From a virus, in the IMG/VR virus record IMGVR_UViG_3300046001_006965, positions 18,970 through 82,969 of that record: a DNA stretch of 64,000 nucleotides. One strand, given 5' to 3'. Of the stretch, positions 56,944 to 64,000 are shown one piece after another. The translations under genes and the position numbers were made by a program. The notes below the pieces were generated by a model, which saw nothing but the letters and a program-made list of their open reading frames with translations, did not search any database and was not told where the DNA came from. Position 1 is the first letter of the stretch, and each line of letters begins with the position of its first letter.

Positions 56944-57037
56944 TTTCGAGTTGTTTAAAAAAGGTTCTTATTTTGAATCGTAGCCAAAGGAGATATTCAA
57001 CAATGGCTTTTCCGTTAAGTACTGCTATCAAAATCAT
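56894..57037 (-). CDS. 47-residue putative membrane protein
   Basis: MILIAVLNGKAIVEYLLWLR then FKIRTFFKQLENERNNNHNP. One hydrophobic helix and a basic tail; overlaps the next gene by 50 bases in another frame. Weakly supported, but it fills the gap between DUF3164 and 56943. Confidence 0.35.
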   Translation of the reverse strand: MILIAVLNGKAIVEYLLWLRFKIRTFFKQLENERNNNHNPTGRSSTI

Positions 57038-57062
57038 TAATAGCAGTACTGTACTGTGGTCG

Positions 57063-57836
57063 TTACTCGGTTGCAACTTCTGCAGGGATTTTTTCAGTGA
57101 AAAAATCAAACTTATAACCGCTCAAAAAATCTACTGAAGACATTGACAATGGCACGTTTGTTTTGTTGCCTTCCTCGTCAATTAAATTAGCCTCAATGAA
57201 CCAAGATGAGCGCACTGGCTTATAGGCTGCAGCAATGATTTTAACTCCGTCCGTAAACTCTTCATTATTGAAGTCTTTGGTTAGCTGCTGTAGCTCTAGC
57301 ACTCGATTGCCTTTGAGGTTTCCTTTGGCATCTTTTTTCAAGAGGTTAAAAACAACTTTTACAAGCGCGGCGGTTTCCTCATTTGTTGCCAAGGATGAAA
57401 TGTAGTTGTGTACTTTTTCGATTCCTGCAGTTACGGTATCGTCCCAACCGTCGTTTATTCTGTATCCAATTTGTATCTCTTCGCGATCTGTTGAAAAGGT
57501 GTGAGATTGTTGTTTTTCCTTTAGGCCATAAACTTGGTTTTTCAAGTCTAAAATATCTTCAAAGAATTTGAAAGTTTCTGTTTTGGCTTCGCTAATGATT
57601 TCCGAAGCTTTGCACAATTTGAACATTGCTTTTGGCACGGTTTCGGCAACTAGTGCCTTGTAGGTTTCGCGGTCTATCTCTTTTTTTACTTCTAGGCTTG
57701 CTAGTGCTGCTTTTAACTCTTCGGCTGAGAATGAGGCTAATTTTGCTACAGATGCCATTTGGTTCATTACTTCTTTTGTGTTCATAATTATCGGGTCTAT
57801 TACTGTTATTTGATTAATACTCTCCATTTTGTTCAT
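57063..57836 (-). CDS. DUF3164 protein
   Basis: 257 residues. KAMFKLCKASEIISEAKTET, EIQIGYRINDGWDDTVTAGI, YKPVRSSWFIEANLIDEEG are DUF3164 hallmarks, a family of Mu-like early regions (sometimes called Sputnik-type). Likely a DNA-metabolism accessory. Met4 is an alternative start. Confidence 0.82.
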   Translation of the reverse strand: MNKMESINQITVIDPIIMNTKEVMNQMASVAKLASFSAEELKAALASLEVKKEIDRETYKALVAETVPKAMFKLCKASEIISEAKTETFKFFEDILDLKNQVYGLKEKQQSHTFSTDREEIQIGYRINDGWDDTVTAGIEKVHNYISSLATNEETAALVKVVFNLLKKDAKGNLKGNRVLELQQLTKDFNNEEFTDGVKIIAAAYKPVRSSWFIEANLIDEEGNKTNVPLSMSSVDFLSGYKFDFFTEKIPAEVATE

Positions 57837-58089
57837 TTACTTCTTTTTGGGTTAGTGGCTTCCAGTTCAGGAGTTCGATGCGCCGTTGTATTTCAGTTAG
57901 TTTATTCTCTACCGTCTCCGGTATGGGTCTTGGTTCTATAAGAGGGAGGTCAAGTTCCCTTAATAATTGGCCTCGCTCCTGGTTAATTAACATCCTGTCC
58001 AGTATTGTGAGTGTTTGTTGCTTTTGGCTTGAGTATTGCAAACACAAGTGAAGGAATGCGAGGCGGGAGTGTATCTCTTCAGTTCTCAT
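57814..58089 (-). CDS. hypothetical early protein
   Basis: 91 residues, helical with a middle EPRPIPETVENKL stretch. Overlaps its neighbours by about 10-23 bases. No family recognised. Confidence 0.5.
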   Translation of the reverse strand: MRTEEIHSRLAFLHLCLQYSSQKQQTLTILDRMLINQERGQLLRELDLPLIEPRPIPETVENKLTEIQRRIELLNWKPLTQKEVNEQNGEY

Positions 58090-58264
58090 TGTTACACTGG
58101 TTTAAGAGTTCTTGTAATTGGCGTTTTTTTGAAAGTAAGCTGACATAAAAAGAGATACTTTTTTCTTTTTTTAGATCTATATCTAGCTTGATAATTTGGC
58201 TTTCAATTTCTAGCCTTACGGCGTGTTTTACATTGTTTTCTGGAAGGTCTAATGTTAGGGGCAT
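58079..58264 (-). CDS. hypothetical early protein
   Basis: 61 residues, one charged helical hairpin. Overlaps the next gene by 11 bases. No family recognised. Confidence 0.45.
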   Translation of the reverse strand: MPLTLDLPENNVKHAVRLEIESQIIKLDIDLKKEKSISFYVSLLSKKRQLQELLNQCNNEN

Positions 58265-58265
58265 A

Positions 58266-58649
58266 TTAATTTTGATTAAAGGTTAGGCTGTGGATTTTTA
58301 CACCGGAGACTTTTAAACCGTTCCCGGATGTTGTTTTCTTGATTTCGTTTAGCAAGACCATTGGGCGGATGTTAAACATTCGATACGTGCATTCTGCGTA
58401 GCATCGTTTATAGTCCTCGGCAATAATGGTGTCGTTATCCTGGTAACGGCTAGTTAGTTGCTCGAAGTCTTTTTCACACTTACCATATTCAGTCATAAAC
58501 CATTTGTTTATGGACGAATTAGCAAGTACTTTTTGAAACTCGTGAGTGTTAATGGTTACGCTTTCGCACCATCTTGCATAGGCCCCGAAGATTAATAGCT
58601 CATACTCTTCAGGAGTCATTTTTAATTTTTGATTGATTGTTGTGGTCAT
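58266..58649 (-). CDS. hypothetical early protein
   Basis: 127 residues. EEYELLIFGAYARWCESVTI, LANSSINKWFMTEYGKCEKD and CYAECTYRMFNIRPM; conserved aromatic pattern but no family recognised. Confidence 0.5.
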   Translation of the reverse strand: MTTTINQKLKMTPEEYELLIFGAYARWCESVTINTHEFQKVLANSSINKWFMTEYGKCEKDFEQLTSRYQDNDTIIAEDYKRCYAECTYRMFNIRPMVLLNEIKKTTSGNGLKVSGVKIHSLTFNQN

Positions 58650-58659
58650 AGCTTTTTTT

Positions 58660-59295
58660 TTAATCTTGTTGTTGTCCTCTTAACTTTTCAAATCCTTCTT
58701 TCCAAATGGTATAAAAGCCTCCATTTGGCCCGATTGTCCTTCCTTTGCAGGCTGCCAAGTATCCTGTTACAAATACTTTTTGTTTGGCATCAAACATTAT
58801 AGATTTTTCAAGTTCCGAGCGTGGGTTGTTCCCTTGGGCGTGACCTGAAATCACTATTATTTTTCGTCTGTACTTCCTTTTGAATTCGAGGTATTGCTCG
58901 AATGATTTAAAGAAGTAAATTCCGCTGTCAATAAACACAACATCGGGAGAGCCACGTTTGTCGAGATACGCGCACATTTGCTCGTAGTCGTAGCTTGATG
59001 CCAAAAAGTTATCTTTGACGTCTGATGTGCCTACGATTTCGTTTCTTTCAATGAAATCTGAGTCATCCGTTTCCTCTTCCAGTAAGTTGTAGAACGTATT
59101 CTGTGTTTTTGAGAACTCCTTTGCCAATTGCAAAAGAAAGGTTGACTTACCGGAGGCACTTGCTCCCCAAACAAACCAAACACCTTTATTTTGCGGTTGT
59201 TTAAAGGCTTCGAACATTTCGCCTTCAAATGGTATCCTTTCAATTTTTTGATTTAGAATATTGGCAACGTTTAGGGCTTTTTTAAGTTTTACCAT
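58660..59295 (-). CDS. P-loop ATPase of the early operon
   Basis: 211 residues. Walker A GASASGKST at 44-52, Walker B DVVFIDSG at about 117-124, and a later VISGHAQGNNPRSELEKSI sensor-like loop. A RecA/AAA-type fold of the kind found next to MuB in Bacteroidetes phages. May assist transposition or replication. Its start overlaps the MuB stop by 7 bases. Confidence 0.75.
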   Translation of the reverse strand: MVKLKKALNVANILNQKIERIPFEGEMFEAFKQPQNKGVWFVWGASASGKSTFLLQLAKEFSKTQNTFYNLLEEETDDSDFIERNEIVGTSDVKDNFLASSYDYEQMCAYLDKRGSPDVVFIDSGIYFFKSFEQYLEFKRKYRRKIIVISGHAQGNNPRSELEKSIMFDAKQKVFVTGYLAACKGRTIGPNGGFYTIWKEGFEKLRGQQQD

Positions 59296-60248
59296 AAAAG
59301 GTTACCCTCTGGAAGGTTCAACACTCTACGAACTAGTCCCATACTTAGTGCCTCGCCTAATCTTTCGGCCTCACGGGTTGCAGGAACAATGATGTCGTGC
59401 AGTTCGCCGTAGTTATCGCAATTTGTAAGTAGAAACTTTTTGAGCTCACGGTCTTCAATATCATCGACAAACAGTTTATAGCTACGGTCGATGTTTGGAA
59501 GCAAACGCAAGCCAAACTTGATGCGGCGGTGGAACTGTGGAATCCCCGATTTATTGCGGCGTTTCAATTTTTCTACATTTTCAACTAATTGGTTGGTTCC
59601 AATGAATACTAGTGAGCAATATTCGTGAAGGTTGTCGTAGAGTTCCTTCATTGCGCAAAGAGCTGCTTGTTTCAAGTACTCTGACTCGTCAATGATTAGC
59701 ATTGGTTTGTGACCGTAGTTTTTAAGCATTGCCATTTTAGAAGCTATCTGACGAATTTTAGTCGATTTAGATCTACCGGTAGCGTGTATTTTCAACTCGT
59801 CGACAATCTTGTCAATAAGGTCAGAAAGCGTGTCACTAGATCCTGCGGTTACAATAAATGTGTCCAATGGATTTTTAGCTGCGAACAAATTAGCAGTGTA
59901 TGATTTGCCGCATCCAGTTTCGCCAATAAGCGTAACGGTTAAGTGGTGGGCTTTTGCGTCTTGTAGGTTTGCAAAGATGGAATTAGCTTGAGCCGTTGGT
60001 TGGGTTTGCCAGTATACTTTCTCGGTTGCGAAACCACAAAGAGTTGCTAAAGCGTTGAAATGTTTTGCGGGGATGAAACCTTGAACGTCGCCAGAACTGT
60101 ACATAAAGTTGCTTTCAGGCTTAAGAATGATTGACACGTATTCTTTTCGAACGCCTGATCTATTAGAGACGTCGGCCTGTGTCATTTTGTGTTCCTGCAT
60201 ATAGGCAGTTAAGGCGTTTAAGATTTCAATTTTGGTAATGTGTTCCAT
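59289..60248 (-). CDS. MuB-like transposition ATPase
   Basis: 319 residues. N-terminal helix-turn-helix at 20-42 (KMTQADVSNRSGVRKEYVSI), Walker A GETGCGKS at 109-116, Walker B MLIIDESEY at 183-191, GTN sensor near 217. MuB picks target DNA, stimulates MuA and gives immunity. Five bases after the MuA stop. Confidence 0.92.
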   Translation of the reverse strand: MEHITKIEILNALTAYMQEHKMTQADVSNRSGVRKEYVSIILKPESNFMYSSGDVQGFIPAKHFNALATLCGFATEKVYWQTQPTAQANSIFANLQDAKAHHLTVTLIGETGCGKSYTANLFAAKNPLDTFIVTAGSSDTLSDLIDKIVDELKIHATGRSKSTKIRQIASKMAMLKNYGHKPMLIIDESEYLKQAALCAMKELYDNLHEYCSLVFIGTNQLVENVEKLKRRNKSGIPQFHRRIKFGLRLLPNIDRSYKLFVDDIEDRELKKFLLTNCDNYGELHDIIVPATREAERLGEALSMGLVRRVLNLPEGNLLW

Positions 60249-60253
60249 AAGGT

Positions 60254-62356
60254 TTAGATGTAGTTTGAATAGTCTATTTTTGATTTGTTGAATTCGTCTT
60301 GCTCGCTGCTCCAGTTAGCGTTGAGTTCTTTTTTATCTGAAGTAGCTTGGACTTCGATAAGTTGTTGTGTTTTTGCCTGTAGTCTGTTTTCTGATTTACG
60401 GTCTTTGTGTTGGCCACGGCTATCGGTTAATAAATGTTTAGCAAGCGTGTCATTCAATAGTGGGTTAAGCATTAAATTCTCTACGTGTTGGATGTTACTT
60501 TGGCGTTCGTCCGTGATATATTGCATTACGTTAGAGTTGTAATTTTTTACCTCTGAAAGTTTCAGCGCATCGCCCTCAGTACGTTCTGCGAGTGCCATTG
60601 GTTGGATGTGTTTTTGTTCCAATAGAAATTCGTAGGTTCCTACGATGTCGACTAGCTTTCCGCTTCTTGAATTGGCATTGGTAACCAAGACTTTTGACAA
60701 ATCTTGTGGGTCATATTGAACCGCCCAATCCAAGTGCGCCAATTTTCTGAAATTCAAATCAAATGAGTCATAGGTTAATGTTTGACCGTTGATTGTTGGT
60801 GTTAAACCTTGACCTTGCAGGCGATTTGTGTAGTTTGTTGTTTCGCCTAAATATCTCAAGTACATTGGCAATGATAATTCCGATTTAAACTCTGTAGAAA
60901 CTTCGCTCCATTGGCCTACGTAGGCTTCTTGTTTTTTAGCTCTGTCCATTTCAATAGCTGCTATCAATTGTTGGCGACAACCTTGCTCATCCGGGAATTG
61001 ATTTTTGATTTTGTTCATATACTCGCTGTTTGGTTGCGAGTTGCTTCCAGAGTTCACATTATGACCTGACCAGTTGTCCATCATTTGGCAATACTCTTTA
61101 TTGAATCGGTTAAAAAATGGTTCAATGATTTTTGATTTGGCATTCTTAACCTTTGCGGGTGTGTAATGCACAGAACAGGCCTCATAAAGAGGTTTCAACG
61201 TTGCTTTAGCATAGTTATCAGATTGCAATTGGTAAGGGCGGTAATAGGCCCCGAATAACTCTTGTGAGTGTTGGAAAGCATTACGCATTGCCGATTTAAT
61301 CAAAGCCGGGGTTTCGTGAGTTCCAATAGCATAACCAATGATGTACTTGTTGTATGGATCTACCACCATAACAGCAGTCAAGCGGTTGTGATAAGTTGTA
61401 GTTGAATAACCTTTGGCGTTTGTTTCTGTTTTTTGGTAAAGGAGCTCTGAATCCCAACCGTCAAGTGTCCAGTAAAGCATTGGTTTGCTCGGCGCGGTTC
61501 TTTTGTTTTGCATTAGGACGTTGTTTGAAAGTGCGTTGGCACCTTTACGACCTGCATAGATCACAATGTTGCTATCTTGTTTGCGGTTGGCCACAGTTTG
61601 TGGAGTTATTGTTTTCCAATAAAGGCGTTCCGCTACAGAGTTGTAAATGTTGGCGACTTGTGTGTAATCAAGATTGGTGTGTTTTGCCAATAACTCATCG
61701 ATAAGAGCCATTTGGTCATCGTCTTTAACTTTCGATGCGTTTGAATTTTGTAAACGTCCGGATATAAAAGAAACGTAACCATGCTTCAAGTATTCATTGT
61801 ATCTAATTCGTAAACCTCTGGAAGTTGTTGGCAAATTATGAGTCACCTCACGAAAACAATTCACATCTTTAGACAAACTATCCCACATATCAACTTGAAC
61901 ACCTCCTAGTGCTTTGATGTAAGCTTTGCGATTCGTTTTGCAATTGATTACTGCATTCATCACCGATGCGTTGTAGATATATGTTTCAATAAGTTTTAAA
62001 TCAAGTTTACGATTATCGTCTCCGTAGGTATAGGCGTTATAAAAATCCCAAGCCTTACGGTCTGGCTCATAATGACTGGCAAAAAACGAGCGTTTGATTT
62101 CCGTTTTAGGATTTCCGAATTTTATGGTAAGAGAGTCTTTCCAATCTTGTGAAAGTGAGGAGTGCAACACCAGGGCATCGTAATTTAATGATGCACGGCG
62201 CAGTTGAGACTCGGTGCAGGTTTGAGAAATGACTCTTTTATTCAAAGCATTATAACTGATAACGCCTATTGAATCAGGGTGTGCATTGCGGTCAAAAATC
62301 AGAAACCCGATTTTAACTCCTAGCTTGTTACCGTAATATTCGTATGGATTTTCCAT
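60254..62356 (-). CDS. MuA-like DDE transposase
   Basis: 700 residues. N-terminal end-binding helix-turn-helix domains, then the rve/DDE core with D299 (TLDGWDSE), D380 (YQLQSDNYAK) and E412 (SKIIEPFFNRFNKE), then a C-terminal beta-barrel and a tail that contacts MuB. It joins phage ends to target DNA for integration and replicative transposition. Confidence 0.93.
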   Translation of the reverse strand: MENPYEYYGNKLGVKIGFLIFDRNAHPDSIGVISYNALNKRVISQTCTESQLRRASLNYDALVLHSSLSQDWKDSLTIKFGNPKTEIKRSFFASHYEPDRKAWDFYNAYTYGDDNRKLDLKLIETYIYNASVMNAVINCKTNRKAYIKALGGVQVDMWDSLSKDVNCFREVTHNLPTTSRGLRIRYNEYLKHGYVSFISGRLQNSNASKVKDDDQMALIDELLAKHTNLDYTQVANIYNSVAERLYWKTITPQTVANRKQDSNIVIYAGRKGANALSNNVLMQNKRTAPSKPMLYWTLDGWDSELLYQKTETNAKGYSTTTYHNRLTAVMVVDPYNKYIIGYAIGTHETPALIKSAMRNAFQHSQELFGAYYRPYQLQSDNYAKATLKPLYEACSVHYTPAKVKNAKSKIIEPFFNRFNKEYCQMMDNWSGHNVNSGSNSQPNSEYMNKIKNQFPDEQGCRQQLIAAIEMDRAKKQEAYVGQWSEVSTEFKSELSLPMYLRYLGETTNYTNRLQGQGLTPTINGQTLTYDSFDLNFRKLAHLDWAVQYDPQDLSKVLVTNANSRSGKLVDIVGTYEFLLEQKHIQPMALAERTEGDALKLSEVKNYNSNVMQYITDERQSNIQHVENLMLNPLLNDTLAKHLLTDSRGQHKDRKSENRLQAKTQQLIEVQATSDKKELNANWSSEQDEFNKSKIDYSNYI

Positions 62357-62397
62357 TTGATTTTTTGTTTATTGCCTAACTTAAAACTTGGTTGGTT

Positions 62398-62613
62398 CTA
62401 GCTTAATGACTCCTTGAATTCCTCAATAAGTTTCTGACGATTGTCGTCGATTAGCTTTTCCCTGGTTTCAATTATTTTAGACATTGCCTCGGTAGTTTTT
62501 TCGTCACCTCTTAAAAATCTCATTTTTGAAGTTGTGGAAGGAATGTTGAACATTTTTCCAAGTGTGATGTAATCACCGTATTGCATCTTTTTTTTAATTT
62601 GTTCTAATGTCAT
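62398..62613 (-). CDS. Ner-like early regulator
   Basis: 71 residues. LEQIKKKMQYGDYITLGKMF followed by STTSKMRFLRGDEKTTEAMS reads as a small DNA-binding protein; first gene of the leftward early operon, the place of Mu Ner. Confidence 0.6.
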   Translation of the reverse strand: MTLEQIKKKMQYGDYITLGKMFNIPSTTSKMRFLRGDEKTTEAMSKIIETREKLIDDNRQKLIEEFKESLS

Positions 62614-62634
62614 AGTAATTGAATATTTATATAT

Positions 62635-62674
62635 CTTTGTTTCATTATTGGTACAAATATATAAACTTTGTTTC
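62635..62674 (-). promoter_or_regulatory. early promoter with paired operator repeats
   Basis: Minus strand -7 element TATATTTG at 62654-62661. Two copies of CTTTGTTTC (62635-62643 and 62666-62674, 31 bases start to start, three helical turns) flank it. They are candidate operators of the repressor or Ner. Confidence 0.65.
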
Positions 62675-62729
62675 GATTTAAAATTATAAAATATAAACTA
62701 TTTTTATATTTTATGAAAATAAATTTTAA

Positions 62730-63206
62730 ATGACTAAAATTGAAAGGATTAGAAAACTTTGCAAATGGCTAATATATATTGGCTATGCTGACAATGATGC
62801 TGAGCTGGCATCCAAGTTGGGCTATACAAAGTCTTCCTTTTCGCAAATAATGAATGAAAAGGTACCCTTATCAGATAAATTCATTGATAAGATTTGTGCC
62901 GCCGATAAGAATATAAACAAAGTTTGGATTAATACTGGAAGTGGGGACATACATAATGACGGCATTAATGGATCTATGAACTTAAACGAGCCAACTCCCG
63001 GATATAATACGACCACTACCGAGGTAGTTCACCTGAAAGAAAAATTAAAAATTCAGGAGGAACAGATCCATTGGTTCAAAAATCACATTGAATTTCTTAC
63101 GGAACAATTATCCATAAAAAATGTGCTGGATAAACAAAGGATCCAGGATGTATTTGAAAGAATGAATGAAATTGAGAAGGCCGCTGAAAAAAAATCAGTT
63201 AGATGA
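62730..63206 (+). CDS. phage 2 repressor (c-like)
   Basis: 158 residues. The helix-turn-helix DNDAELASKLGYTKSSFSQI, with KVWINTGSGDI, is the repressor-like pattern in Bacteroidetes phages; a C-terminal coiled coil (VHLKEKLKIQEEQIHWFKNH) follows. Divergent from ner. No peptidase domain is present. Confidence 0.78.
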   Translation: MTKIERIRKLCKWLIYIGYADNDAELASKLGYTKSSFSQIMNEKVPLSDKFIDKICAADKNINKVWINTGSGDIHNDGINGSMNLNEPTPGYNTTTTEVVHLKEKLKIQEEQIHWFKNHIEFLTEQLSIKNVLDKQRIQDVFERMNEIEKAAEKKSVR

Positions 63207-63317
63207 CGGCTCTTCGAGTATTAGCAGCTCTTCTAGGATTTTAATAGATATTTTGCCTTCAATAAATAATTTTTTTAAAAGGCGGATGTACTGGGTTTTT
63301 TTTTGTAGGGTAGGCAT
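63195..63317 (-). CDS. 40-residue convergent microprotein
   Basis: MPTLQKKTQYIRLLKKLFIE then GKISIKILEELLILEEPSSN. A strongly amphipathic helix with clean codon use. It is convergent with the repressor and overlaps its end by 12 bases. Could be a repressor-modulating peptide. Confidence 0.4.
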   Translation of the reverse strand: MPTLQKKTQYIRLLKKLFIEGKISIKILEELLILEEPSSN

Positions 63318-63391
63318 TTTTTCTTGGGGGTAAAATATTCTTAGGGTGAGACGATTTTTAGTGGCGCAAATTTATGCCTATTGTTATCAAA

Positions 63392-63410
63392 GTTTTTACG
63401 GGAAACCTCA
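63392..63410. repeat. 19-bp element shared with phage 1 (copy 2)
   Basis: GTTTTTACGGGAAACCTCA, identical to 25049-25067. Here its end (AAACCTC) can pair with GAGGGTTT at 63417-63424 to form a terminator-like hairpin. Confidence 0.8.
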
Positions 63411-63595
63411 AAGAATAGAGGGTTTTTATGAACAATCCGGGAGTTAATTATTTAAATAGCTCATTATTAATTATTTAAATAATTTTATGTATTTTTTATT
63501 TGTATTATGGGGTATTCTAACCCCTTTTTTTTTGCCTTTTTTATAATAATTATGTATTTAGGGGGTGTTTTTTAGCTGTTTTTTATGTATCGTTG

Positions 63596-63631
63596 AGGCT
63601 ACCCATTAGGCTACCCATTAGGCTACCCAAT
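63596..63631. repeat. three tandem copies of a 12-bp repeat
   Basis: AGGCTACCCATT at 63596-63607 and 63608-63619, then AGGCTACCCAAT at 63620-63631. Iteron-like; possible transposase or repressor sites. Confidence 0.85.
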
Positions 63632-63686
63632 ACTAAAATAAGTTGTTTTTATCATTTCCTAAATTGTACCGGATAAACATAAAAAA

Positions 63687-63705
63687 AGCCTCCATAAATG
63701 AGGCT
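63687..63705 (-). terminator. leftward rho-independent terminator
   Basis: On the minus strand AGCCTC-ATTTATG-GAGGCT is followed by TTTTTTT. It would stop transcription arriving from the right of the window, so a leftward gene probably lies there. Confidence 0.7.
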
Positions 63706-63737
63706 AATTGTGCTTTAAATATCGTTTAAATCCCTTT

Positions 63738-63931
63738 TAAATGGTAGTTTCACGGGTGTTTCTACCTCTCAATGGTAGATCGTTGCTAATACTGGCTATT
63801 TATTGGCTCTCCGGTAGTATATAAATAGAAGTTAATGGTACATAAATGGAAGTTTCGTTTCTGTGCGGTTTTAGACCTTTTTTATTGTGAAGTATTGATT
63901 CTATTGGGTTTTTCGACCTTTTTTATATTGT
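63738..63931. repeat. interspersed 14-bp and 22-bp direct repeats
   Basis: TAAATGGTAGTTTC (63738-63751), TAAATAGAAGTTAA (63822-63835), TAAATGGAAGTTTC (63843-63856); and GGTTTTAGACCTTTTTTAT (63867) against GGTTTTTCGACCTTTTTTAT (63907), about 40 bases apart. Spaced repeats near one end are usual for Mu transposase binding. Confidence 0.6.
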
Positions 63932-64000
63932 ATTTATTTGGTATGTTTGTTTTGGGGCCTATAAATTCTCAATTTTGTAGTAACTCATAACTATTTTCCT

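Larger units (their letters stand above)
63318..64000. other. non-coding right terminus
   Basis: About 680 bases without a usable open frame. Holds the 19-bp shared element, a triple 12-bp repeat, a leftward terminator and several 14- to 22-bp repeats listed separately. Probably contains or leads to the transposase-recognised end of phage 2. Confidence 0.5.

Noticed and set aside
1-64000. CRISPR array or diversity-generating retroelement
   Set aside because: No regularly spaced repeats and no reverse transcriptase were seen; the only tandem repeat of any length is the 32-bp duplication.

Overview
The window is low-GC DNA from a Bacteroidetes host, most likely Flavobacterium or a close relative. 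The signs are promoters with the -7 element TAnnTTTG in place of a -10 TATAAT, few Shine-Dalgarno sequences, and DUF4468, DUF285 and DUF6046-type proteins. Almost everything in it is phage. Two unrelated, apparently temperate phages lie side by side, and no clear host gene is visible.

Phage 1 runs from 1 to about 27.5 kb and is cut by the left edge. It carries portal (partial) and TerL, then a tRNA with anticodon CAT and a second degenerate tRNA, a probable TerS, and a ParB-methyltransferase. Beyond these lie an ASCH protein, its own DnaN sliding clamp, PcfJ and PcfK, a RuvC-like nuclease, a DUF4373 replication protein, an SF2 helicase, an MBL-fold hydrolase, RecT and an SMC/SbcC-like ATPase. 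A Cro/CI switch follows at 24.2-24.9 kb. A tyrosine integrase at 26.2-27.4 kb sits beside an attP-like site built on the 3' half of a tRNA-Met. Nearly all genes are leftward, in operons started by a Cro-proximal promoter and four promoters (4.5, 7.1, 13.1, 20.9 kb) that share one 33-bp operator layout. The two promoters that drive replication and recombination operons are each followed by a similarly folded, covarying pseudoknot leader. Several proteins of this phage end in beta-clamp-binding peptides.

Phage 2 runs from about 27.6 kb to at least 63.3 kb. It is a Mu-like transposable myovirus lying in reverse orientation. Its early operon is leftward: repressor on the opposite strand, small Ner-like protein, MuA, MuB, AAA ATPase, DUF3164, many mini-genes, DUF4406 and a DnaA domain IV protein in the place of Mor. 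The packaging and portal genes are rightward (46.3-52.2 kb: TerS, TerL, gp36, DUF935 portal, MuF, gpG, gp37-like). The capsid, tail, baseplate and fibre genes are leftward (46.2 to 27.7 kb). It has two lysis cassettes: CHAP lysin, u-spanin-like lipoprotein and holin-like protein at 42.9-44.2 kb, and muramidase with two membrane proteins at 27.7-29.3 kb. A 46-nt tRNA-like minihelix lies between two early genes at 56.4 kb. The last 700 bases hold short repeats that may belong to the transposase end, but neither Mu end could be placed to the base.

A 19-bp identical sequence sits next to the repressor regions of both phages. The best candidates for something new are the operator-promoter-pseudoknot module, the clamp-binding set, the tRNA minihelix, and the doubled lysis set.
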